Shown here: positions 10,843-20,757 of the stretch, one piece after another | Numbering within the stretch: the first letter of the stretch is position 1 | Layout: each line of letters starts with the position of its first letter | From: Vicingus serpentipes | GTDB lineage: Bacteria > Bacteroidota > Bacteroidia > Flavobacteriales_E > Vicingaceae | Direction of reading: 5' to 3' | NCBI GenBank assembly: GCA_024103385.1 | Contig: JAGFIT010000072.1 | Location: 17,100-81,099 of the forward strand | Length of the DNA: 64,000 bases | Made by a program: the position numbers and the translations under genes | The notes under the pieces: model-generated | What the model was told of the DNA's origin: nothing | Database searches by the model: none | What the model saw: only the letters and a program-made list of their open reading frames with translations

Positions 10843-10870
10843 GACAACCTTTAGTGATTTTTAACGTCTA
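10843..10870 (+). promoter_or_regulatory. ECF-type promoter, gene at 10901
   Basis: GACAAC (10843-10848), then 16 nt, then CGTCTA (10865-10870). An AAC-containing -35 and a CGTC -10 separated by 16-17 nt is the general ECF sigma pattern. The -10 context ACGTCTATAG is identical to that upstream of the ECF gene at 45796. Predicted leader is about 26 nt. Confidence 0.6.
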
Positions 10871-10900
10871 TAGGGAAAGTATTATTACGTTAATACAGCT

Positions 10901-13675
10901 ATGAAACTTATCTTCCAAATACTATCCAAGTCGATTTTAACTATATCGCTTTTTTCATTATTTATTATTCAAATGAATGGGCAAACCACTCTTTATTCTG
11001 AACCCTTTGGAACAAATGATATTACTAATGATTGCCCTAGCTGGAGCACCCAATATTCTACTGTAGGTAAATCTGATTATTTTGAAGTTGTTTCTGGTGC
11101 AATGACGGGTATGGATCTCGACAACAACACAACTAATGGCATGGCTTTGTGGTATTCTGAAGTCATTACCACTACTGGCAATGCGACATTCGATCTTGCC
11201 GGAGATTTTTATGAATGTGGGTTTATGGGGCCAACTGATTACATCCGGGCATATTACAAAATTGATGGGGGAGCAGAAACATTGTGGTTTGATCAAACAG
11301 ATGATAATGGAATAGATTGTGCACTACAAGCAGGTTCAGCAACTACTATCGCAGCAGGAACTAATGTGCAAATAATAATTAAAATGAGAAATACTAGTAG
11401 TAGATACCACAAGTTTGATAATATTACAATTACTGGGGATGTAAGTGGTGTATTGTACTCCGAAACTTTTGGAACCAATACACTTAGTAGTGATTGTCCT
11501 TCTTGGCATGGTGAATGGTGGGATGATGAGCCTCAATATTTTAAGGTGACTAGTGGGGTCATGGAAGGTAAAAACTTGGACTATGAAGCCATTTGGTATT
11601 CAGAAACAGTAGATATCACTGGCTACAACGTCAACTTTTCTGCAGATTTTGGCTATGGTGGCTCCATGAATGGAACGGAATATATTAAAGCCTATTACAA
11701 GTTAGATGGCGGAGCAGAAACATTGTGGTTTGACGGTACTGACGATACTTGGACAGCAGGAAATAAAACAGCTGTAGCAGCAGGTGTTAGTTGTTTAAGC
11801 GGAACCTCATTACAAATAGTTATACGCGTTTATAACACAGGAACTACAGATACTTATACCTTTGACAATGTATTAATTGAAGGAACTTCTACTGCACTAG
11901 CCAACTTCACCTTTGCTAGCCCGAGTATCTCTTTGTGTAACGATATAGCTGGAAGCACTTCTGATTATACGTTTACACAGTCAACCACTTCCGATTGTAG
12001 AAGTCAAATTAATACGGGAGTGACGGTTACGGTTAATTTCCCTGCTCCAACTAATGTGTCTGGATGCACGGGTGGAACATTTAATGGTGTTACCATTGCA
12101 AGTTATACGGTGGTTACTCCAACTCAAATTACGTTTACCACACCTACCTCTGTAGGAATGTCTGAAACATTTGATATTGTATTTTATGACATCAGCAATG
12201 GATCCATCACAGGAGGAAACGCGAATGTATCAGCTCCTAACATTTCTGGAGGCGTTGATGCATATACTACCTACACCTTCTCTACATCTGCGGTAGGAGG
12301 AAGTACAGACTATACTTTCACTTCTCCTGAGGTTACTTTAAGTTCTATTTTAGGAGACTGTGTATCAGACTATACTTTTACGCAAGTTTTCCCTAACTCT
12401 AGAGCTTCTATCAATGCAGGAGAGACTGTTACCGTAAACTTCATAGCTGGAACAGATGCTACCACCATGACGGCCGGAACTTTTAATGGCACAGCCATTA
12501 ATATGGGAACTGTTACTACCACTGCAACCCAAGTAACATTTACAGCACCGGCAATAGCTACAACTTGTCCTACTGATACCTTTACAATAATATTAAACGA
12601 CATTACCAACCCAACATGGGGAAGTAGTGGAAACGCCACAATTGGTGTAGACAACATTACCACAGGTAGAGATACAGGAACCTACCCTTATGCAATAGCT
12701 TTTAACAATGCCGATTTTGTAGATTTTGACAGAGCAACTACTCCAGATTTAGCTACTCAAGATGCCTTAGGAAACTGTTATACTGGATTAGTTGCAGGAA
12801 CACATTGCTTCCGTTACACACAACCTACCTCTGGAGATGCGCAGATGGTGGTGATAACTGATTGTGCCGGTATGGGGGGTGGCTCTTCTTCTGCCTACAC
12901 CAGTGATGTTACAAGTGGTTGCGCATCAATAGGAGGTAATTGGAGTCCTCAAATGTATGAAGGCTGTACTTACAACAGCGCCTCTGCTGTAAAAATAGGA
13001 GGATGTCTCACCCCCGGAGAAATTTATACCGCTTGTGTTACTGTTACTCCAGCTTGTGCTGCCGCAGGAGCAAGCTTCTGCCCGTTATTGGATTGTTCTG
13101 TTGGGGTTTGTGGGTCAGCCTCTTTACCTATTGAACTACTGTATTTTAATGCTATAATGGATGGAAAGGTTGTAAAACTAAACTGGACAACTACTGCTGA
13201 GATTAATAACGATTATTTTACCATTCAACGTACACAGGACGGATTTATTTACACAGAAATTGGAACAATTGCAGGTGCAGGAAATAGTAACACCATTCTT
13301 AACTACCGTGAAGTTGATCAATATCCATTATCAGGAATTTCTTATTATCGTTTAAAACAAACTGATTTTGATGGAAATTATACATACAGCAAGTTGGTTG
13401 CTGTAGAATTGGCTCCTAAAGGCTCCTTGTTTATAGACTACGTTTACCTAGATCATGACAACAACAATTTAGAATATTATTTTAGCTATAATCACAATAA
13501 ACCCCTTAGTGTTGATATTCTTGATGTTTCCGGAAAGGTAATTTATTCTGAAACAATCTCCACTAATAATAGCAACAATGTGAAAGCCATCTCTTTAAGC
13601 AATATCAGTCAAGGTGTTTATTTATTAAGGCTTTCTGATGGTGTTAACTCTAAAGTGAAAAAATTCATTTACTAG
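10901..13675 (+). CDS. Giant secreted repeat protein with T9SS type A signal (paralog 1)
   Basis: 924-residue predicted surface or secreted protein without a recognised enzymatic domain. A signal peptide covers about residues 1-28 (ending MNGQ). Two related domains of about 150 residues follow (starting TTLYSEPFG and GVLYSETFG, each with CPSW, WYSE and a GGAETLWFD segment). After them come two beta domains with DYTFT...VTVNF...TGGTFNG/TAGTFNG motifs, then a cysteine-rich segment (about 640-740). LPIELLYFNA then opens a fibronectin-like domain with YYRLKQTDFDG, and a type A sorting domain ends at VKKFIY. The organisation suggests adhesion or carbohydrate binding. A close paralog lies 132 nt downstream. 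An ECF-type promoter precedes it. Confidence 0.85.
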   Translation: MKLIFQILSKSILTISLFSLFIIQMNGQTTLYSEPFGTNDITNDCPSWSTQYSTVGKSDYFEVVSGAMTGMDLDNNTTNGMALWYSEVITTTGNATFDLAGDFYECGFMGPTDYIRAYYKIDGGAETLWFDQTDDNGIDCALQAGSATTIAAGTNVQIIIKMRNTSSRYHKFDNITITGDVSGVLYSETFGTNTLSSDCPSWHGEWWDDEPQYFKVTSGVMEGKNLDYEAIWYSETVDITGYNVNFSADFGYGGSMNGTEYIKAYYKLDGGAETLWFDGTDDTWTAGNKTAVAAGVSCLSGTSLQIVIRVYNTGTTDTYTFDNVLIEGTSTALANFTFASPSISLCNDIAGSTSDYTFTQSTTSDCRSQINTGVTVTVNFPAPTNVSGCTGGTFNGVTIASYTVVTPTQITFTTPTSVGMSETFDIVFYDISNGSITGGNANVSAPNISGGVDAYTTYTFSTSAVGGSTDYTFTSPEVTLSSILGDCVSDYTFTQVFPNSRASINAGETVTVNFIAGTDATTMTAGTFNGTAINMGTVTTTATQVTFTAPAIATTCPTDTFTIILNDITNPTWGSSGNATIGVDNITTGRDTGTYPYAIAFNNADFVDFDRATTPDLATQDALGNCYTGLVAGTHCFRYTQPTSGDAQMVVITDCAGMGGGSSSAYTSDVTSGCASIGGNWSPQMYEGCTYNSASAVKIGGCLTPGEIYTACVTVTPACAAAGASFCPLLDCSVGVCGSASLPIELLYFNAIMDGKVVKLNWTTTAEINNDYFTIQRTQDGFIYTEIGTIAGAGNSNTILNYREVDQYPLSGISYYRLKQTDFDGNYTYSKLVAVELAPKGSLFIDYVYLDHDNNNLEYYFSYNHNKPLSVDILDVSGKVIYSETISTNNSNNVKAISLSNISQGVYLLRLSDGVNSKVKKFIY

Positions 13676-13745
13676 AAACCACCCTCATCATACTCTCAAA
13701 AAAGTAATTTATCAGAAAAAAGAAGTTTTAAGAGTCGTAAATAGC

Positions 13746-13759
13746 AAGTATTTTTACTT
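13746..13759. promoter_or_regulatory. Dyad AAGTATTTTTACTT upstream of paralog 2
   Basis: Perfect 5-bp arms around TTTT, 49 nt before the ATG at 13808. A related dyad, GGTATTTTTACC, lies upstream of the paralog at 10901. They share the core GTATTTTTAC and could bind the same regulator. Confidence 0.4.
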
Positions 13760-13807
13760 ACGTTGAGTAAAGAAAACTAGAAAAAAACGCTATTTATTCC
13801 CGTACTT

Positions 13808-16180
13808 ATGAAACTGATAACTACTTTTTTAAAATTATCCCCAATACTACTAAACACAACTCTAGTATTAGTCTTCTGTGTGTTATCTACAACCAATTTA
13901 GTTGCACAAACCACGCTTTATTCTGAAACTTTCGGAACTGATGATATTACCAATGATTGTCCTAGTTGGAGCACACAATATTCAACTGCACATACTGGCG
14001 ATTATTTCGAAGTAGTGGGTGGCATGATGGAAGCAACAGATCTTGATGGTAGTGGAGAAGCTGTTTGGTACTCTCAAGTAGTAAATACATCTGCTGAAGC
14101 AACATTAACTTTTTCAGGAGATTTTTATGAATGTGGAACTATGGAAGTTGCTGATTACATTAGAGCCTACTATGTAATTGACGGTGGAGCCGAAGTGCTT
14201 TTCTTTGACCAAACTGATGACAATGGAGTAAACTGTGTACTGCAAGCAGGCTCTGCAGCCGCTATAGCAGCAGGTACAACTGCACAAATTGTGGTAAGAA
14301 TCTCAAATGGTGCGAGCGAAATCCATAAATTTGATAATGTTTCCATTACTGGAAATGTGAGCGGTTCATTGTATTCCGAAACTTTTGGAACAGCTAACTT
14401 AACCAGTGACTGTCCTTCTTGGTCTTCAGAATGGTACGATACAGGAGAATGGTTTAAAGTAACTAGCGGAGCAATGGAAGCTAGAAATCTAGATGTTGAA
14501 GCCATTTGGTATTCTGAAGTTGTTACCATTACTGGTTATAGTACTTCCATCTCTGCAGACTTTGATTATCCAGATGGATCCGTGCTTGGTGGAGATTACA
14601 TTAAAGCTTACTATATATTAGATGGAGGAGCAGAAACTTTATGGTTTGATGGTACTGGTGATACTTGGGCAACGGGAACTCAAAATTCAGCTACTTTGGC
14701 GGGCTGTTTAACAGGATCTACGCTACAAATAGTAATTAGAGTTTATAATTCATGGGTTCGGAGATATACCTTCGACAATGTGCTTATTCAAGGATTTACA
14801 GTACCTGTACCAGGAGCTGCAACAGACTACACCTTTACATCTCCTTCTGTTGCTCTGAGTGCTCCATTAGGAAATTGCCTCTCGGACTATACCTTTACAC
14901 AGACCCTCCCTAGTGATCAAGCAAATATTAATTCAGGAGAGACAGTTACCGTTAATTTTATAGCGGGGACAGATGCCACCACCATGACTGGTGGAACATT
15001 TAATGGTACAGCTATTAATATGGGAACGGTGACCACAACTGCTACTTCTGTTACTTTTACAACTCCTACAGGAGCTGGCGAATGTTCCTCTTTATTATCA
15101 TTCGTGCTTAATGACATCACTAATCCAACCTGGGGATCTTCGGGGAATGCTACAGTTGGCGTGGATAACATTACCACAGGTAGAGATACAGGTACCTATG
15201 CTTATGAAATAGCCGTTAATGACCATGACTTTGTAGATTATGATGGTACTACTGCTGGTAATTATGCAACTCAAAATGGCTTGGGAAATTGCCACAATGG
15301 TTTATCTGCAGGGGTAAATTGTTTTCGCTTCACGAATCAACATTCAGGGAGTATGCAACTACTACTGATTAGTGATTGTGGTGGAACGGGGAACACCTCT
15401 AGTATTACAATAAGTGGTGGAAGTACTACAGTATCACAAGGTGGAGGTATCGCTTCTCTAGGAACTTATGATGGATGTAGTACAATTAGTAGTGGTTTAA
15501 GTATAGGTACTGCTTATCCTGCAGGAGTGCTAACCTACTGCGTAACGGTAACCCCGGCATGTGCTGCTGCCGGTGCTAGTTTTTGTCCAGAGTTTGATTG
15601 TTCTGCTGGTGATTGTGGATCAGCTTCTTTACCTATTGAATTACTTTACTTTAATGCCGTAAGAGATGGAGAAGTAGTAAAATTAAATTGGACAACAACC
15701 GCTGAAATTAATAACAACTATTTTACCATTGAACGTTCTCTCAATGGATCCTTGTTTGAAGAGGTATCAATAATCCCTGGCGCAGGAAATAGTAATACAT
15801 TAATCAACTATCATGATGTTGACAAAAACCCACTAGTTGGAACTTCATATTACCGTTTAAAACAAACCGATTTTGATGGGCAATATGCTTATAGCAAAAT
15901 AGTGGCTGTTCAACCAGCACCTGATAGTCCTTTAAAATTAAATTATATATATGTTAACCCAACTAACAATAATTTACAATATCAATTTAGCTATGATCAA
16001 AACAAACCGCTTTCTGTTGATTTACTTGATATTACAGGTAAAATAATTTATTCTGAAGAAGTTTCTGCAGAAGAAAATGGTCAAGTAGTTAGCTTAGGAA
16101 CTCGCAACATCAATAAAGGCATTTACCTCTTAAGAATATCGGATGGAGTTTATTCTGAAGTAAAAAAATTCGTTTACTAA
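13808..16180 (+). CDS. Giant secreted repeat protein with T9SS type A signal (paralog 2)
   Basis: 790-residue paralog of the preceding product, with the same order of parts. A signal peptide runs to about residue 34 (ending LVAQ). Two LYSETFG/CPSW/WYS domains of about 150 residues follow, then a DYTFTSPSVALS...TGGTFNGTAINMGTVTT domain and the cysteine-rich segment. The C-terminal portion is LPIELLYFNAVRDGEVVKLN, a fibronectin-like region and a type A sorting domain ending VKKFVY. It lacks one of the two mid-protein beta domains of paralog 1, which explains the 134-residue difference. Tandem duplication followed by domain loss or gain is the simplest account. No ECF promoter is convincing here; read-through from the upstream gene is possible because no terminator is seen between them. 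Confidence 0.85.
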   Translation: MKLITTFLKLSPILLNTTLVLVFCVLSTTNLVAQTTLYSETFGTDDITNDCPSWSTQYSTAHTGDYFEVVGGMMEATDLDGSGEAVWYSQVVNTSAEATLTFSGDFYECGTMEVADYIRAYYVIDGGAEVLFFDQTDDNGVNCVLQAGSAAAIAAGTTAQIVVRISNGASEIHKFDNVSITGNVSGSLYSETFGTANLTSDCPSWSSEWYDTGEWFKVTSGAMEARNLDVEAIWYSEVVTITGYSTSISADFDYPDGSVLGGDYIKAYYILDGGAETLWFDGTGDTWATGTQNSATLAGCLTGSTLQIVIRVYNSWVRRYTFDNVLIQGFTVPVPGAATDYTFTSPSVALSAPLGNCLSDYTFTQTLPSDQANINSGETVTVNFIAGTDATTMTGGTFNGTAINMGTVTTTATSVTFTTPTGAGECSSLLSFVLNDITNPTWGSSGNATVGVDNITTGRDTGTYAYEIAVNDHDFVDYDGTTAGNYATQNGLGNCHNGLSAGVNCFRFTNQHSGSMQLLLISDCGGTGNTSSITISGGSTTVSQGGGIASLGTYDGCSTISSGLSIGTAYPAGVLTYCVTVTPACAAAGASFCPEFDCSAGDCGSASLPIELLYFNAVRDGEVVKLNWTTTAEINNNYFTIERSLNGSLFEEVSIIPGAGNSNTLINYHDVDKNPLVGTSYYRLKQTDFDGQYAYSKIVAVQPAPDSPLKLNYIYVNPTNNNLQYQFSYDQNKPLSVDLLDITGKIIYSEEVSAEENGQVVSLGTRNINKGIYLLRISDGVYSEVKKFVY

Positions 16181-16199
16181 AAATTTAAGCTTACTATTT

Positions 16200-16242
16200 A
16201 AAACAAAAAAGCTTTAGCAAATTGCTAAAGCTTTTTTGTTTT
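16200..16242. terminator. Bidirectional terminator between convergent genes
   Basis: A long perfect inverted repeat centred on GCTTTAGCAAATTGCTAAAGC with A tracts left and T tracts right. It lies between the plus-strand paralog 2 and the minus-strand gene ending at 16256. Confidence 0.85.
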
Positions 16243-16255
16243 CTTAACTCTTTCT

Positions 16256-18325
16256 TTATTGCTTTAATACCTTCTGAGTGATTCGATTGCTTCCATCTAT
16301 TACTTGAACAAAGTAAACCCCATTCGCTTGATTGCTTAAGTCAATTAAAGTTGTTTTTTGTTGAACAGCTTGCTGAATTACTTCTTCTCCTATTATATTG
16401 TACACACTTATTGTTGCGTCTTCATTTTTCAATTCATAAACTACTGCAAATTGGTTATGAAAAGGGTTAGGATAAACTAATAGTGAGTTATTTGCTTTTT
16501 TGTTTTTACTCACACTCAATGCACCTCCACAAACTGAAGCAAAACCGTTAGTATAATAACTTCTAATCGAGTCTACTCTTTCCTGCATTACTACTACCCC
16601 AGCATCTGCACCAGGAGTTTGATAATCTCTTCCAAACACAAAAGCTAAGGTAATTTCATCAACTTCTCCTGGCTCAAAAGTAAAAGGACCTGTAGAACCT
16701 AATCCTCTTCTATCTAAAGGCACATTTCCTTCCGTTTTTTCTGACCAAAGAGAAGGACTTGGTGCTCCGCTTACAGAAGGTGTACTCCAACCGATAGGGT
16801 CTGAAATTCCTGGGAACATGTAATTGCTTGGAATAGTCCCTCCCGATGAAAAATGCGCATTTCCTCCCCAAACCATTTGAGTACCATCTCTCCAACGCCC
16901 TCTTAAATAGCTATAATAATCTAAAGGTGACTGAGGGTCTCCTTGTACAGATGAAACGCTGTTATTATAATAAACAAAATGACTCATCCCTAATTGTTCG
17001 TTATCAACTATGCCATCTCCATAACCCAACCCTAATCCTGCATACGGAATACCGTTAGAATCCAATGCATCTTGTTTTACCATAGTTAACGGATTATCTA
17101 TTCCATCATAGTCTTTATACGGTCCTCCTAAAAAAGTAACCCCTTGAGCAGGGGGATACCATCCATAACCTATACCTGCACCGTCATCTGAATCAAAATC
17201 ATCTCCATTGTACCCATAAAAAGTACCTCTTTGTACATCACAACCAATATAATCATCATTATGTCCTCCAATATCAATATCTACCCATGCTCCAACATAA
17301 GTGTTATTGTAAGTATAGGCAGAGCGATTAAAAATCGTATAATCTACAAATACGGTGTTGTTAATTGCTGAATCAAGAGAACAATTATAGGCGTAAGCCA
17401 TTATATGTAATTCGGTTCCCATAGAAGACATTCCCGTAATTGTATTTGTATCTCTAATGTCATTAGTAATAAAGAAAATGGCTTGTTGTCCTTTTATTTT
17501 AGGGTAATCTCCATCGTATGGATCATAAATCCCATCATTATTGCGATCTACAAAAGGGGCTAAATGACTATATTCTCCTTTAGAAGTATCTGGGTTTGCT
17601 GGCCAACTCTCAATTACTTCAATGGGTTGATAGCCTCCATTATTCCAATTGTTTTGATGGTAAATAATGTCCGTATGGTTAATTTTCCATACCCTATCCC
17701 ATTTCTCTTCATAAGTTTTGTATTGATTCGTAGTCCTGAATGGTCCAGCAAAGTTTCTTCCCCCACTATTATATGTTTCAACATTTCCTTTAAGTTGCCC
17801 ATTTACATCTAATCCTGCCACCCATAAATTAGCAGCATAAATAGTATGTGCACCACTTCCTTTAGGAACCTCAAAACCAGCATATGCGTTTTTATCATCA
17901 TGAAACAACGCATTTATTCCCACTCGAGCTTTAATATTATTTAAGTCTATATAATCATAAGTTTTCCTTTTCACTATAAAATAAATAGTAGAGGTATCAT
18001 AGCGCACTGGCACTCCATCATCTTTAATGACAAACTTCGCACTATCTAAACCATAAAAATCCAACTCTGGTTTATAGTCTATAAAAAATAGATTTGAAAT
18101 TTTTCTAATGTTAAAATCTCCTAACCCACTATAATAAGCTGTGTCAGAAAAAATATTATCTCCATCAGGATCAGAATCATTATTTGTTAATATACTGTTA
18201 GCATTAATTGTAATGGAATCATTAAAACCTACATAAATAGTGTCATTCAGTGCTACTGGAGCGTTTTGACTAAACATATGCCCTGCAAAGCACAAAAATG
18301 TTAAAAGAGGTAAAATTGTTTTCAT
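16256..18325 (-). CDS. Secreted protein with Ig/cadherin-like N-terminus and T9SS type A signal
   Basis: 689-residue exported protein. A signal peptide (about 1-19, ending MFSQ) is followed by a short beta domain with ALNDTIYVGFNDS and NDSDPDGD, typical of cadherin-like/BIg tandem domains in surface proteins. The central 450 residues are rich in Asp, Gly, Asn and aromatic residues (for example DRNNDGIYDPYDGDYP, which looks like a calcium-binding loop). I cannot assign this part to a named enzyme family. The final 75 residues are a T9SS type A sorting domain (LLVYPNPFHNQF, NGVYFVQV, TQKVLKQ). Transcribed alone on the minus strand, divergent from ispG. Confidence 0.82.
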   Translation of the reverse strand: MKTILPLLTFLCFAGHMFSQNAPVALNDTIYVGFNDSITINANSILTNNDSDPDGDNIFSDTAYYSGLGDFNIRKISNLFFIDYKPELDFYGLDSAKFVIKDDGVPVRYDTSTIYFIVKRKTYDYIDLNNIKARVGINALFHDDKNAYAGFEVPKGSGAHTIYAANLWVAGLDVNGQLKGNVETYNSGGRNFAGPFRTTNQYKTYEEKWDRVWKINHTDIIYHQNNWNNGGYQPIEVIESWPANPDTSKGEYSHLAPFVDRNNDGIYDPYDGDYPKIKGQQAIFFITNDIRDTNTITGMSSMGTELHIMAYAYNCSLDSAINNTVFVDYTIFNRSAYTYNNTYVGAWVDIDIGGHNDDYIGCDVQRGTFYGYNGDDFDSDDGAGIGYGWYPPAQGVTFLGGPYKDYDGIDNPLTMVKQDALDSNGIPYAGLGLGYGDGIVDNEQLGMSHFVYYNNSVSSVQGDPQSPLDYYSYLRGRWRDGTQMVWGGNAHFSSGGTIPSNYMFPGISDPIGWSTPSVSGAPSPSLWSEKTEGNVPLDRRGLGSTGPFTFEPGEVDEITLAFVFGRDYQTPGADAGVVVMQERVDSIRSYYTNGFASVCGGALSVSKNKKANNSLLVYPNPFHNQFAVVYELKNEDATISVYNIIGEEVIQQAVQQKTTLIDLSNQANGVYFVQVIDGSNRITQKVLKQ

Positions 18326-18476
18326 AATGTAAATATTAGATTAATTATTGTTTTCAATTATATACACGTAAAAAATATAGTTTAGGGGGGGCAAAAATAT
18401 TTTTCATAATAATAAAGCTTCAGAAAAATCTGTCAACCTATTTTAGGACAACACAAAGCATAAACAACTATATCCT

Positions 18477-18484
18477 TATATTTG
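18477..18484 (+). promoter_or_regulatory. -7 promoter element for ispG
   Basis: TATATTTG matches TAnnTTTG. It is only 16 nt before the GTG start of ispG, so the transcript would have a leader of roughly 10 nt. Confidence 0.5.
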
Positions 18485-18499
18485 TTAAAATTTTAATTT

Positions 18500-20413
18500 G
18501 TGTACTGCAACAGTTTAACCAAATATCAACGTTTACAAACTCGAGAAGTTAAAATCGGTAATATTGCTGTTGGAGGAAATAATCCCATTCGTGTGCAATC
18601 CATGACTACTACTGACACCATGGATACGCAGGCAACTGTGGAACAGTCTATCAGAATGATAGATGCGGGTTGTGAGATTGTACGGATCACTGCTCCAAGT
18701 AAAAAAGAAGCGGAAAATTTAGCGAACATTAAAAATGAGCTCAGAAAGAGAGGATATAACACTCCTCTAGTAGCTGACATCCATTTTACCCCCAATGCTG
18801 CTGAAATTGCTGCCACTATTGTAGAGAAAGTTCGTATTAATCCAGGGAATTATGCCGATAAAAAGAAATTTGAAGAAATTGAATACACGGATGCTTCTTA
18901 CCAAAAAGAATTGGAACGAATCCGAGAACGTTTTATTCCACTGATTAAAATATGTAAAGAACACGGAACAGCTCTACGAATAGGAACCAATCATGGTTCT
19001 TTATCAGATCGAATTATGAGTAGGTATGGAGATTCCCCTAAAGGAATGGTAGAATCTGCCATGGAGTTTTTACGCATCTGCAGAGATGAAGATTTTCATG
19101 AGATTGTACTTTCTATGAAATCAAGTAATACCCAAGTAGTAGTTCAGGCCTATCGTTTATTGGTTAGTAAAATGTTGGAAGAAGGGATGAATTACCCTTT
19201 ACACCTAGGTGTAACTGAAGCAGGTGATGGAGAAGATGGCAGAATAAAGTCTGCGGTAGGCATTGGCACTCTTTTAGAAGATGGATTGGGAGATACCATT
19301 CGTGTTTCTTTAACTGAAGAGCCTGAATTAGAAATTCCAGTAGCGCAAGAATTGGTAAAGCGATATCAAAACCGAAATAGACATGATGTCATTGAAGAAA
19401 TTGAAAAAAATCCTTTAACCCCATACGAATACAACAAAAGATTATCCAATGAAGTCTTAAATATTGGAGATAAAAATGTTCCAATTGTAGTAGCTGATTT
19501 TTGTTTAAAAGAAAAGATTACTCCCGCTTCGTTTTTTGCTTTAGGCTACAATTATTCTGTGCCACTTGATAAATGGAATATTGCTGATTCCGCTTGTGAT
19601 TATGTTTTTTTGGGTGATAAAGTCATTGATTTTGAAGTACCTGGCACATTAGGAATTATTTACAATTACAAAACGTGGCTAAATCATCAAGCAAAAAGTT
19701 TTCCTTTTTTAACTACTAAAGAATATTTAAGTGTTAGTGTTATTTCAGATAAATTAAATATCATTTACACCACTTATAAAGAACTAACTGATGAATTGAT
19801 TAGTAATCTAAAAACCGATGCTACTGCTGTTTTAATGATTGACACCTACAATAAGCACGGAATGGCCGAACAAAGAAGGTTATTTATTAAACTAATTAAT
19901 AATAGTTGCAATACCCCTGTTATTATTGGAAGAGCTTATGGCGATTTAACTTCCACTCAATTACAATTACAAGCTGCCACTGATATGGGCGGGTTGTTGA
20001 TTGATGGGTTAGGTAATGGAATATTTATTGCTGCAGAAAATTGTGGTGGAGATCAGTTGATCAATTCAACCGCTTTCGGTATTTTACAAGCCACCCGAAC
20101 ACGTATTTCAAAAACAGAATACATTTCTTGCCCTAGCTGTGGAAGAACCTTATTTGACCTACAAGAGACCACTGCTAAAATTAGAGCTGTAACCTCTCAC
20201 TTAAAGGGGGTTAAAATAGGAATAATGGGATGTATTGTAAATGGACCCGGAGAAATGGCTGATGCTGATTATGGATATGTAGGAACGGGTGTTGGAAAAA
20301 TAACCCTCTATAAAGAAAAAGAAGTAGTACAACGAAATATCCCTGAAGCAAAAGCTGTGGATTCTTTAATAAGTCTCATCAAAGATCATGGAGATTGGAT
20401 AGAGCCTAAATAA
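18500..20413 (+). CDS. ispG: 4-hydroxy-3-methylbut-2-enyl diphosphate synthase IspG, long form
   Basis: Iron-sulfur enzyme of the methylerythritol phosphate pathway that reduces methylerythritol cyclodiphosphate to HMBPP. The N-terminal TIM-barrel part has NPIRVQSMTTTDTMDT (about residue 30) and KVRINPGNY. The C-terminal part carries the cluster ligands in CPSCGRTLFDL (about 547) and GCIVNGPGEMADADYG (about 580). At 637 residues it is the long form with an inserted middle domain, as in Bacteroidota, chlamydiae and plants, and not the roughly 370-residue form. The GTG at 18500 is chosen because an in-frame TAA lies at 18494-18496. A mazG-like gene follows after 10 nt. Confidence 0.96.
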   Translation: MYCNSLTKYQRLQTREVKIGNIAVGGNNPIRVQSMTTTDTMDTQATVEQSIRMIDAGCEIVRITAPSKKEAENLANIKNELRKRGYNTPLVADIHFTPNAAEIAATIVEKVRINPGNYADKKKFEEIEYTDASYQKELERIRERFIPLIKICKEHGTALRIGTNHGSLSDRIMSRYGDSPKGMVESAMEFLRICRDEDFHEIVLSMKSSNTQVVVQAYRLLVSKMLEEGMNYPLHLGVTEAGDGEDGRIKSAVGIGTLLEDGLGDTIRVSLTEEPELEIPVAQELVKRYQNRNRHDVIEEIEKNPLTPYEYNKRLSNEVLNIGDKNVPIVVADFCLKEKITPASFFALGYNYSVPLDKWNIADSACDYVFLGDKVIDFEVPGTLGIIYNYKTWLNHQAKSFPFLTTKEYLSVSVISDKLNIIYTTYKELTDELISNLKTDATAVLMIDTYNKHGMAEQRRLFIKLINNSCNTPVIIGRAYGDLTSTQLQLQAATDMGGLLIDGLGNGIFIAAENCGGDQLINSTAFGILQATRTRISKTEYISCPSCGRTLFDLQETTAKIRAVTSHLKGVKIGIMGCIVNGPGEMADADYGYVGTGVGKITLYKEKEVVQRNIPEAKAVDSLISLIKDHGDWIEPK

Positions 20414-20423
20414 ATTTAAAAAA

Positions 20424-20750
20424 ATGACCATTCAAGAAGCACAAGAAACAGTTGATCAATGGATTAAAGAAAATGGTGTTCGCTATTTTAATGAATTAAC
20501 AAATATGGCAATGTTAACCGAGGAAGTAGGAGAAGTTGCGAGAATTATTGCTAGAAGATATGGTGAACAATCAGAAAAAGAAAGCGATAAAAACAAAGAC
20601 TTAGGGGAAGAAATGGCTGATGTGCTTTTTGTTCTAATCTGTCTAGCCAATCAAACTGGTGTTGATTTAACCAAAGCTCTTGAAAAAAATTTAGCAAAAA
20701 AAACACAGCGAGATAAAGAAAGACACCATAACAACCCTAAATTAGGATAA
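20424..20750 (+). CDS. MazG-like nucleotide pyrophosphohydrolase
   Basis: 108-residue all-alpha NTP pyrophosphatase of the single-domain MazG type, a house-cleaning enzyme acting on non-canonical or excess nucleoside triphosphates. The metal-binding acidic residues are visible as EEVGEVAR (about 31-38) and DLGEEMADVLF (about 60-70). Length fits the short dimeric or tetrameric class, not the two-domain MazG. It is separated from ispG by 10 nt, indicating one transcript. It ends 7 nt from the convergent M23 peptidase gene with no terminator visible. Confidence 0.88.
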   Translation: MTIQEAQETVDQWIKENGVRYFNELTNMAMLTEEVGEVARIIARRYGEQSEKESDKNKDLGEEMADVLFVLICLANQTGVDLTKALEKNLAKKTQRDKERHHNNPKLG

Positions 20751-20757
20751 CTTCTTT

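Noticed and set aside
13737..13766. ECF-type promoter for the second cargo paralog (13808)
   Set aside because: Only a weak GTAAAT with an 18-nt spacer and CGTT is present; CAAC and CGTC are both missing.
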